From Laceyella sacchari (GTDB lineage: Bacteria; Bacillota; Bacilli; Thermoactinomycetales; Thermoactinomycetaceae): a DNA stretch of 64,000 bases. The stretch spans positions 62,001-126,000 of the forward strand of contig NZ_SMDD01000004.1 in NCBI RefSeq assembly GCF_004343255.1, in the 5' to 3' direction. Shown piece by piece: positions 53,966 through 64,000 of this stretch; the first letter of the stretch is position 1; the number at the start of each line of letters is the position of its first letter. Both the position numbers and the translations under genes were made by a program. The notes under the pieces are model-generated. The model did no database searches and had not been told where the DNA came from. It was given only the letters and a program-made list of their open reading frames with translations.

Positions 53966-56900
53966 ATGTTGGATGTAAACAACTTTGAGTATATGAAAAT
54001 CGGCCTCGCCTCTCCTGAAAAAATCCGCTCTTGGTCTCGCGGTGAGGTTAAAAAGCCGGAAACAATCAATTATCGCACGCTCAAACCGGAAAAAGAAGGT
54101 TTGTTCTGTGAGAAGATCTTTGGACCGACCAAAGATTGGGAGTGTCACTGCGGTAAATACAAACGCGTTCGTTACAAAGGGGTAGTCTGTGACCGATGCG
54201 GCGTGGAAGTGACCCGTGCCAAAGTGCGTCGTGAACGGATGGGCCATATTGAGTTGGCTGCACCGGTATCCCATATCTGGTATTTCAAAGGGATTCCGAG
54301 CCGAATGGGTCTTGTATTGGACATGTCTCCCCGCTCATTGGAGGAAGTTATTTATTTCGCCTCCTATGTGGTTGTGGACCCGGGTCCGACCCCGTTGGAG
54401 AAGAAACAGCTCCTGTCTGAAAAAGAATTCCGCGCTTATCGTGAAAAATACGGTACCGCCTTTACGGCGATGATGGGTGCGGAAGCGATTAAGCGTCTGT
54501 TGCAAGAGATCGACCTCGACAAAGAGGTAGAAAGCCTGAAAGAAGAGTTGCAGACGGCGCAAGGGCAACGGCGCAACCGCGCAATCAAGCGCTTGGAAGT
54601 GTTGGAAGCCTTCCGTGCTTCCGGCAATTCTCCGGATTGGATGATTCTTGATGTGTTGCCGGTTATTCCGCCGGAGTTGCGGCCGATGGTGCAATTGGAT
54701 GGTGGCCGTTTTGCCACATCCGACTTGAACGATCTTTACCGCCGTGTGATCAACCGTAACAACCGGTTAAAACGCCTGCTCGACTTGGGTGCACCGGATA
54801 TCATCGTGCAAAACGAAAAACGGATGTTGCAAGAAGCGGTTGACGCGCTGATCGATAACGGTCGTCGCGGTCGTCCGGTTACCGGGCCGGGGAATCGCCC
54901 ACTCAAGTCTCTCTCCCACATGCTGAAAGGGAAGCAGGGCCGTTTCCGGCAAAACCTGCTTGGGAAACGTGTTGACTACTCTGGCCGTTCCGTTATCGTT
55001 GTCGGCCCGTATCTGAAAATGTACCAATGCGGTTTGCCAAAAGAAATGGCGCTGGAACTGTTTAAGCCGTTTGTGATGAAAGAGTTGGTGGCGAAAGGGC
55101 TCGCGCACAACATTAAGAGCGCCAAACGCAAAGTGGAGCGCGTTCACCCCGAAGTGTGGGATGTGTTGGAAGAAGTGATCAAGGAGCATCCTGTGCTCCT
55201 CAACCGGGCGCCCACGCTTCACCGTTTGGGAATTCAAGCATTTGAGCCGATTCTCGTAGAAGGGCGCGCCATTCGTCTCCATCCGCTCGTATGTACGGCG
55301 TATAACGCTGACTTCGACGGAGACCAAATGGCTGTGCACGTACCACTATCTGCAGAGGCGCAAGCGGAAGCTCGCCTGTTGATGCTGGCGGCACAAAACA
55401 TCTTGAACCCGAAAGACGGTAAGCCGGTTGTAACCCCGTCTCAGGATATGGTATTGGGTTGCTACTACTTGACCATCGAGAAGGCTGGCGAAAAAGGGGA
55501 AGGCTCGATCTTTTATTCGATCTCCGAAGCCATCAACGCTTACCAGCATGGTTACGTCAGCCTGCATTCCCGCATTGCCATTCCAGCGCGCAATGTGAAG
55601 AAAACCTCTTTCACTGAAGCGCAGAAAAATAGCTTGTTGGTGACGACTCCGGGTAAGCTGATCTTCAACGAGATCTTCCCCGAAGAGTTCCCATACATCT
55701 GCGAACCGGGCAAAAAGAACTTTGTAAGCACTCCGGATAAATACTTCATCTTTGAAAAAGGCGTGAATGTCCGCGAATTTATCAGTAAGATGGATGATCC
55801 GGGCGCCCTGACCAAAAAGGATTTGGGTGCGGTGATCGCAGAGTGCTTCCGCCGTTTCGGTACGACCACTACGTCGGAAATCCTCGACCGGGTGAAAGAA
55901 CTTGGCTATAAGTTCTCTACCAAAGCGGGGATCACGATGTCAGTCTCTGACGTAAATGTGCCGGAGGAAAAGAAAGCGATCTTGGCGCAAGCGGAAGAGG
56001 ATGTCGCCAAAGTGATGAAGCAATACCGCCGTGGTTTGATTACCGAAGACGAACGGTACGAGCGCGTCATCTCCATCTGGAGCCGCTCGAAGGATCAGAT
56101 CACGAAAGTGCTCATGGAAAACATGGGTAAATATAACCCGATTTACATGATGGCGCATTCTGGTGCGCGGGGTAACGTGTCCCAGATCACCCAGTTGGCA
56201 GGGATGCGGGGTCTGATGGCCAACCCATCCGGACGGATTATCGAGCAACCGATCCGTACCAACTTCCGTGAAGGGTTGACCGTATTGGAGTACTTCATCT
56301 CCACCCACGGTGCGCGAAAAGGTTTGGCGGATACCGCGCTGAGAACGGCTGACTCGGGTTACTTGACCCGCCGTCTGGTAGACGTGGCGCAAGATGTGAT
56401 CGTACGTGAAGAAGATTGCGGCACCGACCGGGGAATGACTGTAAGTGCGATCGCTGATGGAAACGAAGTGATTGAAAACTTATATGATCGTCTTGTAGGA
56501 CGGTTTGCTTTCCAAACGGTTCGCCATCCGGAAACAGGTGAAGTTATTGTCGGCATCAATGAGATGATCGACGAAGAGATCGCTAACAAAATCGTCGAAG
56601 CAGGTCTGAAAGAAGTTACGATTCGCTCGGTTCTTACCTGTCGCACCAAACACGGTGTTTGCAAAAAATGCTACGGCCGCAACTTGGCCTTGGGCACACC
56701 GGTGGAAATCGGCGAAGCTGTCGGCATTATCGCCGCACAGTCGATTGGTGAGCCTGGTACCCAGCTGACGATGCGTACCTTCCACACCGGTGGGGTTGCG
56801 GGTGACGACATCACCCAAGGTTTGCCGCGGATTCAGGAGCTGTTTGAAGCGCGCAATCCGAAGGGGCAAGCGGTGATCAGCGAGATTGCCGGGGAAGTTG

Positions 56901-57580
56901 TCGACATTCGTGAAACCAAAGACCGTCGTGAAATCGAGATCAAAGGAGACGTGGAGTCCAAAATTCATCCCGTCCCATATGGTTCCCGCCTGCGTGTTTC
57001 AGTCGGAGATTATGTCAACGCTGGTGACGAGTTGACAGAGGGTTCTGTTGACCCGAAAGAGCTTCTGCGCATTAAAGGAGTGGCTGGCGTGCAACGCTAC
57101 ATCCTCCAAGAAGTGCAGAAGGTTTACCGCCTGCAAGGGGTGGAAATTAACGACAAGCACGTAGAAGTGATGATTCGGCAGATGATGCGCAAGGTACGGA
57201 TTACCGATGCGGGTACGACCGATTTGTTGCCGGGCGCAGTCGTCGACATTCACGAATATGAAGCGGCTAACCGCAAAGTGCTGTTGAACGGCGGAGATGC
57301 GGCTGTTGCCCGCCCTGTCCTGTTGGGGATCACCAAGGCTTCGTTGGAAACAGAGTCTTACCTGTCAGCGGCATCGTTCCAAGAAACCACACGGGTCTTG
57401 ACCGATGCGGCGATCAAGGGCAAATTGGATGGGCTCTTGGGTCTGAAGGAGAACGTCATCATCGGGAAGCTGATTCCCGCTGGAACCGGTATTTCCCGCT
57501 ATCGCAACCAAACGTATGAGATTGTTGGTGAAAAAACTGAATCGGACCAAGCCGGCAAAGAGACGATGCTTGTTAAGTAG
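53966..57580 (+). CDS. rpoC: DNA-directed RNA polymerase subunit beta'
   Basis: A 1204-residue catalytic subunit. The N-terminal zinc ribbon is [20 protein letters not shown], the Mg2+ site is [13 protein letters not shown], the trigger-loop region is [19 protein letters not shown], and the second zinc site is [16 protein letters not shown] 53966 follows GAGGGAGG. Confidence 0.99.
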   Translation: MLDVNNFEYMKIGLASPEKIRSWSRGEVKKPETINYRTLKPEKEGLFCEKIFGPTKDWECHCGKYKRVRYKGVVCDRCGVEVTRAKVRRERMGHIELAAPVSHIWYFKGIPSRMGLVLDMSPRSLEEVIYFASYVVVDPGPTPLEKKQLLSEKEFRAYREKYGTAFTAMMGAEAIKRLLQEIDLDKEVESLKEELQTAQGQRRNRAIKRLEVLEAFRASGNSPDWMILDVLPVIPPELRPMVQLDGGRFATSDLNDLYRRVINRNNRLKRLLDLGAPDIIVQNEKRMLQEAVDALIDNGRRGRPVTGPGNRPLKSLSHMLKGKQGRFRQNLLGKRVDYSGRSVIVVGPYLKMYQCGLPKEMALELFKPFVMKELVAKGLAHNIKSAKRKVERVHPEVWDVLEEVIKEHPVLLNRAPTLHRLGIQAFEPILVEGRAIRLHPLVCTAYNADFDGDQMAVHVPLSAEAQAEARLLMLAAQNILNPKDGKPVVTPSQDMVLGCYYLTIEKAGEKGEGSIFYSISEAINAYQHGYVSLHSRIAIPARNVKKTSFTEAQKNSLLVTTPGKLIFNEIFPEEFPYICEPGKKNFVSTPDKYFIFEKGVNVREFISKMDDPGALTKKDLGAVIAECFRRFGTTTTSEILDRVKELGYKFSTKAGITMSVSDVNVPEEKKAILAQAEEDVAKVMKQYRRGLITEDERYERVISIWSRSKDQITKVLMENMGKYNPIYMMAHSGARGNVSQITQLAGMRGLMANPSGRIIEQPIRTNFREGLTVLEYFISTHGARKGLADTALRTADSGYLTRRLVDVAQDVIVREEDCGTDRGMTVSAIADGNEVIENLYDRLVGRFAFQTVRHPETGEVIVGINEMIDEEIANKIVEAGLKEVTIRSVLTCRTKHGVCKKCYGRNLALGTPVEIGEAVGIIAAQSIGEPGTQLTMRTFHTGGVAGDDITQGLPRIQELFEARNPKGQAVISEIAGEVVDIRETKDRREIEIKGDVESKIHPVPYGSRLRVSVGDYVNAGDELTEGSVDPKELLRIKGVAGVQRYILQEVQKVYRLQGVEINDKHVEVMIRQMMRKVRITDAGTTDLLPGAVVDIHEYEAANRKVLLNGGDAAVARPVLLGITKASLETESYLSAASFQETTRVLTDAAIKGKLDGLLGLKENVIIGKLIPAGTGISRYRNQTYEIVGEKTESDQAGKETMLVK

Positions 57581-57589
57581 AGTTAATTG

Positions 57590-57618
57590 TTGACTTTGCC
57601 CAGGCGAGATGTTAATAT
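57590..57618 (+). promoter_or_regulatory. SigA-type promoter of the L7Ae-like gene
   Basis: TTGACT at 57590-57595 and TAATAT at 57613-57618 are separated by 17 bases. Confidence 0.75.
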
Positions 57619-57661
57619 ATCTTCGTGTGCTTGGGAATTATTCACTTTGGAGGGCGATTCA

Positions 57662-57910
57662 ATGTCTTATGAAAAAGTGATACAAGCAGAATCGTTAACG
57701 ATCGGCACCAAGCAAACGAAGAAGGCCATTGAGCAAGGCCGAGCGCTCGAAGTACTTGTTGCAGATGATGCGGATCCGCAAATCATTTACCCGATCCTGA
57801 AGCTTTGCAAGGATCGCGGCATTCATGTCATCCACGTTGAATCAATGAAGCAACTTGGCAAAGCTTGCGGCATTGAAGTGGGCGCTGCGACGGCAGCGGT
57901 TTTAAAATGA
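57662..57910 (+). CDS. rplGB: L7Ae-family K-turn-binding protein (YbxF-like)
   Basis: An 82-residue RNA-binding protein. TIGTKQTKKAIEQGRALEVL and the final HIDSM-like HVESMKQLGKACGIEVGAAT are typical of bacterial L7Ae relatives that bind kink-turns, including those of riboswitches. ATG 57662 follows TTTGGAGGG. In Bacillales it always precedes rpsL. Confidence 0.93.
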   Translation: MSYEKVIQAESLTIGTKQTKKAIEQGRALEVLVADDADPQIIYPILKLCKDRGIHVIHVESMKQLGKACGIEVGAATAAVLK

Positions 57911-57933
57911 TTGTGAGCGACAGAAAATTATCG

Positions 57934-57968
57934 TTGATCGCGTCCCACGATGGTGGGCGTGATCAACT
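57934..57968 (+). terminator. Strong hairpin between the L7Ae-like gene and rpsL
   Basis: GTTGATCGCG(T)CCCAC and GTGGGCGTGATCAAC form a 15-bp stem with one bulged base and a 4-base loop, followed by TTTCAT. The poor T-tract suggests partial termination or a leader function for the str genes. Confidence 0.6.
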
Positions 57969-58071
57969 TTCATAAAAAGTCTCGTCGTTCCGATTTTTTT
58001 CGGCCACAGATGAAACACCTGGTTCTGTGGTCTTGAAGAGATATAACCAAACTCAGAAGGGGGTGCCAGTC

Positions 58072-58485
58072 ATGCCAACAATGAACCAGCTCGTGCGCAA
58101 AGGTCGCAAAGCTAAAATCAAGAAGTCCAAATCTCCGGCGTTGCAGTACACCTACAACACCATGAAGAAAGAGGTTGTGCCACAAAGCGCTCCGCAAAAA
58201 CGCGGTGTTTGCACTCGTGTGGGCACCATGACTCCTAAAAAACCTAACTCCGCTTTGCGTAAATATGCGCGTGTTCGTTTGACCAACGGTACGGAGGTTA
58301 CCGCATACATCCCGGGTATCGGCCACAACCTGCAAGAGCACAGTGTTGTGTTGATCCGTGGTGGTCGTGTAAAAGACTTGCCAGGGGTTCGTTACCACAT
58401 CGTTCGTGGTGCGCTTGACACCGCAGGGGTAGCTAACCGTAACCAAGCACGTTCCAAATACGGAGCGAAACGTCCTAAGAAATAA
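58072..58485 (+). CDS. rpsL: 30S ribosomal protein S12
   Basis: A 137-residue decoding-site protein. [11 protein letters not shown] start, [20 protein letters not shown] and [20 protein letters not shown] are conserved; both Lys of the [10 protein letters not shown] loop, where streptomycin-resistance mutations occur, are wild type. ATG 58072 follows AGAAGGGGGTG. Confidence 0.98.
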   Translation: MPTMNQLVRKGRKAKIKKSKSPALQYTYNTMKKEVVPQSAPQKRGVCTRVGTMTPKKPNSALRKYARVRLTNGTEVTAYIPGIGHNLQEHSVVLIRGGRVKDLPGVRYHIVRGALDTAGVANRNQARSKYGAKRPKK

Positions 58486-58530
58486 TGCAACTGATTCAGC
58501 ATAGAACAACGAGGAAAAGGAGGGAGAAGC

Positions 58531-59001
58531 ATGCCACGTAAAGGCCCAGTAGCTCGTCGGGATGCACTGCCAGATCCGATTTACAACAGCAAGCTGGTGA
58601 CCCGTCTCATCAACCGCTTGATGTATGACGGTAAGAAAGGCACTGCACAACGCATTTTGTACAATGCATTCGATATCATTCGCGAACGTTCCGGTAACGA
58701 TCCGATGGAAGTGTTTGAACAAGCACTGAAAAACGTAATGCCTGTACTGGAGGTTAAAGCTCGCCGTGTGGGTGGTGCCAACTACCAAGTACCAGTAGAG
58801 GTGAAACCAGAACGTCGCACCAGCCTTGGTCTCCGTTGGTTGGTAAGCTACGCTCGTCTGCGCGGTGAAAAAACCATGGAAGAGCGTTTGGCTAACGAGA
58901 TCATGGATGCAGCGAACAATACCGGTGCAGCCGTGAAGAAGAAAGAAGATACGCACCGTATGGCAGAAGCCAACCGTGCATTTGCTCACTATCGCTGGTA
59001 A
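58531..59001 (+). CDS. rpsG: 30S ribosomal protein S7
   Basis: A 156-residue assembly-initiating protein of the 30S head. Start [20 protein letters not shown], then [23 protein letters not shown] [23 protein letters not shown] 58531 follows AAAGGAGGGAG. Length standard. Confidence 0.98.
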   Translation: MPRKGPVARRDALPDPIYNSKLVTRLINRLMYDGKKGTAQRILYNAFDIIRERSGNDPMEVFEQALKNVMPVLEVKARRVGGANYQVPVEVKPERRTSLGLRWLVSYARLRGEKTMEERLANEIMDAANNTGAAVKKKEDTHRMAEANRAFAHYRW

Positions 59002-59037
59002 ACAACATTCTTTCCAATATGAAGGGAGAAATTTCCG

Positions 59038-61113
59038 ATGGCACGCGAATTCTCCTTGCAAAATACACGTAACATTGGGATCATGGCTCACATCGACGCT
59101 GGTAAAACGACTACCACTGAGCGTATCCTGTTCTACACCGGTCGCGTACACAAAATTGGTGAGACGCATGAAGGTGCGGCCACCATGGACTGGATGGAGC
59201 AAGAGCAAGAGCGCGGAATCACCATTACATCCGCAGCGACCACCGCTCAGTGGAAAGGTCATCGTGTCAACATCATCGACACTCCAGGCCACGTTGATTT
59301 TACCGTTGAGGTAGAGCGTTCCCTCCGTGTATTAGACGGGGCAGTAGGTGTTTTTTGTGCAAAAGGTGGCGTAGAGCCACAATCTGAAACGGTATGGCGT
59401 CAAGCTGACCGTTATGGCGTACCGCGTATTGCGTATGTCAACAAAATGGATATTCTCGGTGCCGATTTCTACGGTGCGGTAGAGCAAATGCGTGAGCGTC
59501 TTGGCGCAAATGCTGTACCGATCCAAATTCCAATCGGCTCTGAAGAAACTTTCGAAGGTGTAATTGACCTTATCACCATGAAAGCGATCATTTACACCGA
59601 CGATTTGGGTACCACTTCGGAAGCTCGCGAGATTCCAGCAGAATACGCGGACAAAGCGGAAGAATACCGCAACAATCTGGTAGAAGCTGTGGCTGAGCTG
59701 GATGAAGAGCTGATGATGAAATACCTCGAAGGTGAAGAACTCACCGAAGAGGAAATTGTCTCCACACTTCGCAAAGGTACCTGTGAAGTGAAAATCACTC
59801 CGGTTCTCTGCGGTTCTTCTTACAAGAACAAAGGGGTGCAACCACTCCTCGACGCAGTAGTCGCGTACCTGCCTTCTCCGCTGGATGTACCGGCGATCCA
59901 AGGCACCTTGCCGGACGGTACGGAAGTTGTGCGTCAATCGAGCGACGAAGAGCCGTTTGCCGCTCTGGCGTTCAAAGTAATGACGGACCCGTACGTAGGG
60001 AAGTTGACCTTCTTCCGCGTTTACTCGGGTACGCTTGAATCCGGCTCCTATGTGATGAACACCACCAAAGGGAAGCGTGAGCGGATCGGTCGGATCCTGC
60101 AAATGCACGCGAACCACCGTGAAGAGATCTCCAAAGTTTACGCCGGTGACATCGCCGCTGCAGTAGGCTTGAAAGATACCACCACGGGTGAAACCCTCAG
60201 TGACGAAAAGAATCCGATCATTCTTGAGTCCATGGAGTTCCCAGAACCGGTAATCAAGATCGCTATTGAGCCAAAATCGAAAGCGGACCAAGACAAAATG
60301 GGTCTGGCTCTCACCAAATTGGCTGAAGAGGACCCGACTTTCAAAACTTGGACCGATGAAGAGACTGGCCAAACGATCATCGCTGGTATGGGTGAGTTGC
60401 ACCTGGAGATCATTGTTGACCGCTTGAAACGCGAGTTTAAAGTGGAAGCCAACGTTGGTGCACCACAGGTTGCTTACAAAGAAACTTTCCGCTCTGCTGC
60501 GAAGGTGGAAGGGAAATTTGTTCGTCAGTCTGGTGGTCGTGGTCAATACGGTCACGTATGGATCGAGTTCGAACCATTGGAAGAAGGCGCTGGCTTCGAA
60601 TTTGTCAACAAAATCGTCGGTGGTGTGGTTCCGAAAGAATACATCCCAGCGGTTCAAGCAGGTATCGAAGAAGCCATGCAAAACGGTGTCTTGGCTGGAT
60701 TCCCGTTGGTTGACGTTCGCGCGACCATTGTGGACGGTTCTTACCACGATGTGGACTCCTCCGAGATGGCGTTCAAAATTGCTGGTTCGATGGCCCTCAA
60801 AGCTGCCAAATCTAAGTGTAACCCAGTTCTCCTGGAGCCGATGATGAAAGTGGAAGTCACGGTACCAGAAGACTACATGGGTGACGTGATGGGTGACATC
60901 AACTCCCGTCGCGGTCGTGTAGAGGGCATGGAAGCACGCGGTGGCGCTCAAGTGATTCGTGCGATGGTGCCTTTGGCGGAAATGTTTGGTTATGTAAGTA
61001 ACTTGCGTTCCCGCACCCAAGGCCGCGGTGTGTTCTCCATGGTGTTTGACCACTATGAAGAAGTACCGCGCAACATCGCTGACGAGATCGTGAAGAAGCG
61101 TTCCGGCGAGTAA
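59038..61113 (+). CDS. fusA: Elongation factor G
   Basis: A 691-residue translocase GTPase. G1 is [11 protein letters not shown]3 [10 protein letters not shown]4 NKMD; the domain IV loop includes [18 protein letters not shown] 59038 follows GAAGGGAG. It is in the str operon with rpsL, rpsG and tuf. Confidence 0.99.
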   Translation: MAREFSLQNTRNIGIMAHIDAGKTTTTERILFYTGRVHKIGETHEGAATMDWMEQEQERGITITSAATTAQWKGHRVNIIDTPGHVDFTVEVERSLRVLDGAVGVFCAKGGVEPQSETVWRQADRYGVPRIAYVNKMDILGADFYGAVEQMRERLGANAVPIQIPIGSEETFEGVIDLITMKAIIYTDDLGTTSEAREIPAEYADKAEEYRNNLVEAVAELDEELMMKYLEGEELTEEEIVSTLRKGTCEVKITPVLCGSSYKNKGVQPLLDAVVAYLPSPLDVPAIQGTLPDGTEVVRQSSDEEPFAALAFKVMTDPYVGKLTFFRVYSGTLESGSYVMNTTKGKRERIGRILQMHANHREEISKVYAGDIAAAVGLKDTTTGETLSDEKNPIILESMEFPEPVIKIAIEPKSKADQDKMGLALTKLAEEDPTFKTWTDEETGQTIIAGMGELHLEIIVDRLKREFKVEANVGAPQVAYKETFRSAAKVEGKFVRQSGGRGQYGHVWIEFEPLEEGAGFEFVNKIVGGVVPKEYIPAVQAGIEEAMQNGVLAGFPLVDVRATIVDGSYHDVDSSEMAFKIAGSMALKAAKSKCNPVLLEPMMKVEVTVPEDYMGDVMGDINSRRGRVEGMEARGGAQVIRAMVPLAEMFGYVSNLRSRTQGRGVFSMVFDHYEEVPRNIADEIVKKRSGE

Positions 61114-61229
61114 TTCCATTTGTTCTAAGGGTTGAGAAACTGGTGAAGCGGGAACTTTCCGCTTCCCGGATTTTCAAATATCTATTACAATAATACTTAG
61201 TTTCATGAGTAAAGGGAGGATACCTAGTC

Positions 61230-62417
61230 ATGGCAAAAGCCAAGTTTGAGCGTACAAAACCTCACGTAAACATTGGTACCATCGGTCACGTTGACCATGG
61301 TAAAACCACTCTGACCGCTGCTATTACCACGGTATTGGCACAAAAAGGTGGCGCAGAAGCGACCGCTTATGACCAAATCGACAAAGCTCCAGAAGAAAGA
61401 GAGCGCGGTATCACCATCTCCACCGCACACGTGGAGTATGAAACCGACAAACGTCACTATGCTCACGTTGACTGCCCAGGTCACGCTGACTACGTGAAAA
61501 ACATGATCACCGGTGCTGCGCAAATGGACGGCGCGATCCTGGTAGTATCCGCTGCTGACGGCCCAATGCCGCAAACTCGTGAACACATCTTGCTCTCCCG
61601 TCAGGTAGGCGTTCCATACATCGTTGTGTTCTTGAACAAATGCGACATGGTTGACGACGAAGAGTTGCTGGAACTGGTAGAAATGGAAGTACGCGAACTT
61701 CTGTCCGAGTACGAATTCCCAGGCGACGACATCCCAGTAGTTGCTGGTTCCGCTCTGAAAGCTCTGGAAGATCCAACTGGTGAATGGGCTCAAAAAATCA
61801 TCGAACTGATGAACGCTGTAGACGAGTACATCCCAGAACCAGAGCGCGACACCGACAAAAGCTTCCTGATGCCGGTAGAGGACGTATTCACCATTACTGG
61901 TCGTGGTACGGTTGCTACCGGTCGTGTAGAACGCGGTGTAGTTAAAGTGGGTGACGAAGTTGAGATCGTAGGTCTTGGCGAAACCCGCAAAACCGTATGT
62001 ACTGGTGTTGAGATGTTCCGCAAACTGCTCGAATCCGCTCAAGCTGGTGACAACATCGGTGCCCTGCTGCGTGGTATTGAGCGTAAAGACATCCAACGTG
62101 GTCAAGTACTGTCCAAACCAGGCAGCGTAAAACCACACACCAAATTTAAAGCTCAAGTTTACGTATTGTCCAAAGAAGAGGGCGGACGTCACACCCCATT
62201 CTTCTCCAACTACCGTCCGCAATTCTACTTCCGTACGACTGACGTAACCGGCATCATCAAACTGCCAGAAGGCGTTGAAATGTGCATGCCTGGCGACAAC
62301 ATCGAAATGGAAGTAGAACTGATCGCTCCGATCGCGATCGAAGACGGTACCCGCTTCGCTATCCGTGAAGGTGGACGTACCGTAGGTGCTGGCGCAGTTA
62401 CCGCTATCATCGAGTAA
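61230..62417 (+). CDS. tuf: Elongation factor Tu
   Basis: A 395-residue GTPase delivering aminoacyl-tRNA. G1 [11 protein letters not shown]3 DCPGHADY, G4 NKCDM; the C-terminal domains have [13 protein letters not shown] and the end [17 protein letters not shown] 61230 follows AAAGGGAGG. A hairpin GAAGCGG...CCGCTTC lies in the fusA-tuf spacer at 61145-61165. Confidence 0.99.
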   Translation: MAKAKFERTKPHVNIGTIGHVDHGKTTLTAAITTVLAQKGGAEATAYDQIDKAPEERERGITISTAHVEYETDKRHYAHVDCPGHADYVKNMITGAAQMDGAILVVSAADGPMPQTREHILLSRQVGVPYIVVFLNKCDMVDDEELLELVEMEVRELLSEYEFPGDDIPVVAGSALKALEDPTGEWAQKIIELMNAVDEYIPEPERDTDKSFLMPVEDVFTITGRGTVATGRVERGVVKVGDEVEIVGLGETRKTVCTGVEMFRKLLESAQAGDNIGALLRGIERKDIQRGQVLSKPGSVKPHTKFKAQVYVLSKEEGGRHTPFFSNYRPQFYFRTTDVTGIIKLPEGVEMCMPGDNIEMEVELIAPIAIEDGTRFAIREGGRTVGAGAVTAIIE

Positions 62418-62435
62418 TTTCGCCTAAACCAGATA

Positions 62436-62470
62436 AAAGCTGTTAACCCTATGGGGTTAGCAGCTTTTTC
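62436..62470 (+). terminator. Terminator of the str operon after tuf
   Basis: AAAAGCTGTTAACCC and GGGTTAGCAGCTTTT form a 15-bp stem with one G-U pair, followed by TT. Confidence 0.92.
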
Positions 62471-62595
62471 ATTTGTATCTCTCATCGCGTGTAGGATGGG
62501 GGAGCACAGGGATGTTGGTCTCTGTTGTCATATATGGCTTTTTTTTCAGCTGTCATGGTTATGGATGTCTATGTAGTGGAGACTTAAGGTATGAC

Positions 62596-62624
62596 TTGCA
62601 AGCGGGGCGTCAATCTAGTAAAAT
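62596..62624 (+). promoter_or_regulatory. Upstream promoter of the S10 operon
   Basis: TTGCAA at 62596-62601 and TAAAAT at 62619-62624 are separated by 17 bases. It is the first of two promoters in the tuf-rpsJ spacer. Confidence 0.65.
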
Positions 62625-62712
62625 ATTGTAAGTTCGTCGTGTTCATGAGAGGATTTCAAGTGGCGGCAAGTACTTCCTTATGTGTCGTTTCGGCAAAATC
62701 AAAGAAAAAAGC

Positions 62713-62741
62713 TTGCATAAGCCTCTGTTTTTCATTATAAT
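62713..62741 (+). promoter_or_regulatory. Main promoter of the S10 operon
   Basis: TTGCAT at 62713-62718 and TATAAT at 62736-62741 are separated by 17 bases. Downstream a stem CCCGGCC/GGCCGGG (62788-62811) may be part of a leader that tunes the operon. Nothing else is seen between tuf and rpsJ. Confidence 0.75.
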
Positions 62742-62844
62742 CTTGAATGTTGTCATGAACGCGATGATGCGAAAGGTTGCCGACACACCCGGCCCCTTTG
62801 CCATGGCCGGGCGGGAAATTTTCGCGGAGAAGTTCATTTAATAA

Positions 62845-63177
<333 letters not shown>

Positions 63178-63209
63178 TCCTGACTTTAGAGTGGTAGGAG
63201 GTGTACAAA

Positions 63210-63836
63210 GTGAAAGGGATTCTCGGTAAAAAGATCGGGATGACGCAAATCTTCAACGAAGATGGCGTGGTTATTCCCGTTACCGTTGTTGAAGCGGGTC
63301 CATGCGTAGTGTTGCAAAAGAAAGATATCGCCAATGATGGTTACGAAGCAATTCAGCTCGGTTTTGAAGAGAAGAAAGAGCATCGTGCGAACAAACCGGA
63401 ATTGGGTCATGCCAAAAAAGCAAACGCGGCGGCGCAAAAATTCATCAAAGAATTCCGCGGTGTAAACTTGGCTGACTATGAATTGGGCGCAGTAGTTAAA
63501 GCCGACATCTTCTCTGAGGGAGAGCTGGTGGATGTAACCGGTACTTCCAAAGGGAAAGGCTTTGCTGGTGCGATCAAACGCCACAACCAATCCCGCGGGC
63601 CAATGAGCCACGGTTCCCGTTATCATCGTGGTCCTGGTTCCTTGGGTGCGATTGCCCCGGCACGTGTATTTAAAGGCCAAACCCTGCCAGGACGCATGGG
63701 CGGAGAGCGCGTAACGACGCAAAACCTGCAAATCGTACGCGTTGACGCAGAGAAAAACTTGCTCCTGATCAAAGGTGCAGTACCAGGGCCAAAAAATAGC
63801 TATCTTGTAATCAAATCTGCTGTCAAAGGCAGCTAA
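63210..63836 (+). CDS. rplC: 50S ribosomal protein L3
   Basis: A 208-residue protein. [20 protein letters not shown] start and the signature [20 protein letters not shown] and [22 protein letters not shown] 63210 after TAGGAGGTG is preferred to GTG 63201. Confidence 0.97.
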   Translation: MKGILGKKIGMTQIFNEDGVVIPVTVVEAGPCVVLQKKDIANDGYEAIQLGFEEKKEHRANKPELGHAKKANAAAQKFIKEFRGVNLADYELGAVVKADIFSEGELVDVTGTSKGKGFAGAIKRHNQSRGPMSHGSRYHRGPGSLGAIAPARVFKGQTLPGRMGGERVTTQNLQIVRVDAEKNLLLIKGAVPGPKNSYLVIKSAVKGS

Positions 63837-63865
63837 TTGATCGATCAAAGAAAGGAGGAGCATCC

Positions 63866-64000
63866 ATGCCAAAGGTAACAGTCTTAGACATGAGCGGTAA
63901 ACAAGTGGGAGAGATCGAACTGGCAGACGCCATTTTCGGCATCACCCCAAATGAAGCCGTATTGCATGATGCCGTTGTGATGCAACAAGCATCGCTTCGT
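63866..64000 (+). CDS. rplD: 50S ribosomal protein L4, N-terminal part (cut by window end)
   Basis: ATG 63866 follows AAAGGAGGAG and opens a frame that runs off the window. The first 45 residues ([20 protein letters not shown], then [19 protein letters not shown]) are those of L4, which follows L3 in S10 operons. Confidence 0.93.
   Translation, partial: MPKVTVLDMSGKQVGEIELADAIFGITPNEAVLHDAVVMQQASLR

Noticed and set aside
57970-59292. 440-residue ORF antisense to rpsL, rpsG and fusA
   Set aside because: Same codon-bias artefact opposite three certain genes.
59332-61119. 595-residue ORF antisense to fusA
   Set aside because: Strong codon bias of EF-G leaves the reverse frame open; the product is His/Phe-rich with no family likeness.
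61224-62222. 332-residue ORF antisense to tuf
   Set aside because: Mirror of a highly biased gene; no ribosome site.

Overview
The window looks like the chromosome of a spore-forming Bacillota of the order Bacillales. From about 27 kb to the end the gene order is the conserved Bacillus-type block ctsR-mcsA-mcsB-clpC-radA-disA ... yacL-ispD-ispF-gltX-cysE-cysS-mrnC-rlmB-yacP-sigH-rpmG-secE-nusG-rplKAJL-ybxB-rpoBC-L7Ae-rpsL-rpsG-fusA-tuf-rpsJ-rplC-rplD. sigH, Shine-Dalgarno sequences of the AAGGAGG type and frequent GTG/TTG starts fit this. A member of or near the Thermoactinomycetaceae or Paenibacillaceae is plausible, but the genus cannot be fixed from the sequence alone.

Region 1 (about 1-15.3 kb, AT-rich, accessory): a Tad/Flp-type pilus or secretion locus. 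It holds the tail of an upstream gene, a CpaF/TadA ATPase, two TadB/TadC platform proteins, a small Flp-like pilin, a von Willebrand-A lipoprotein, a secreted protein with twelve PDxYKA-type hexapeptides, several small membrane proteins, three TadE/G-like pseudopilins (one fused to an LytM/M23 peptidoglycan hydrolase), and two Yip1-like membrane proteins. It ends with a 518-residue protein that joins a pilin N-terminus to a pre-toxin TG-like domain and an EndoU-like C-terminal domain, followed by a small acidic, immunity-like gene. A frameshifted relative of the hexapeptide protein closes the region. My reading is that a Gram-positive Tad machine displays or exports a polymorphic toxin on a pilin-type anchor, with its own wall hydrolase. 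This is the most novel part of the window.

Region 2 (15.4-26.9 kb, mixed): an aldehyde dehydrogenase facing an HxlR regulator, a three-gene set of pseudokinase, pseudokinase-TPR and small secreted protein, tRNA-Ala(UGC), an M50 metalloprotease, a leftward NarL-type two-component pair next to a double-YtkA lipoprotein, a HAD hydrolase and an MgtC-like protein.

Region 3 (27-46 kb): the CtsR-controlled clpC operon with a CtsR box over its promoter, then radA, disA, an inserted group (pssA, an unknown leftward gene and carD), yacL, the isoprenoid genes ispD/ispF, gltX, and a Cys-type T box in front of cysE-cysS-mrnC-rlmB-yacP, then sigH.

Region 4 (45.7-64 kb): the transcription and translation superoperon. 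It runs from L33, SecE and NusG through L11-L1-L10-L7/L12 (with an L10 leader), a methyltransferase, RpoB, RpoC, an L7Ae-like protein, S12, S7, EF-G and EF-Tu to S10, L3 and the start of L4, which the window edge cuts. No insertion sequence, prophage or CRISPR array was recognised.
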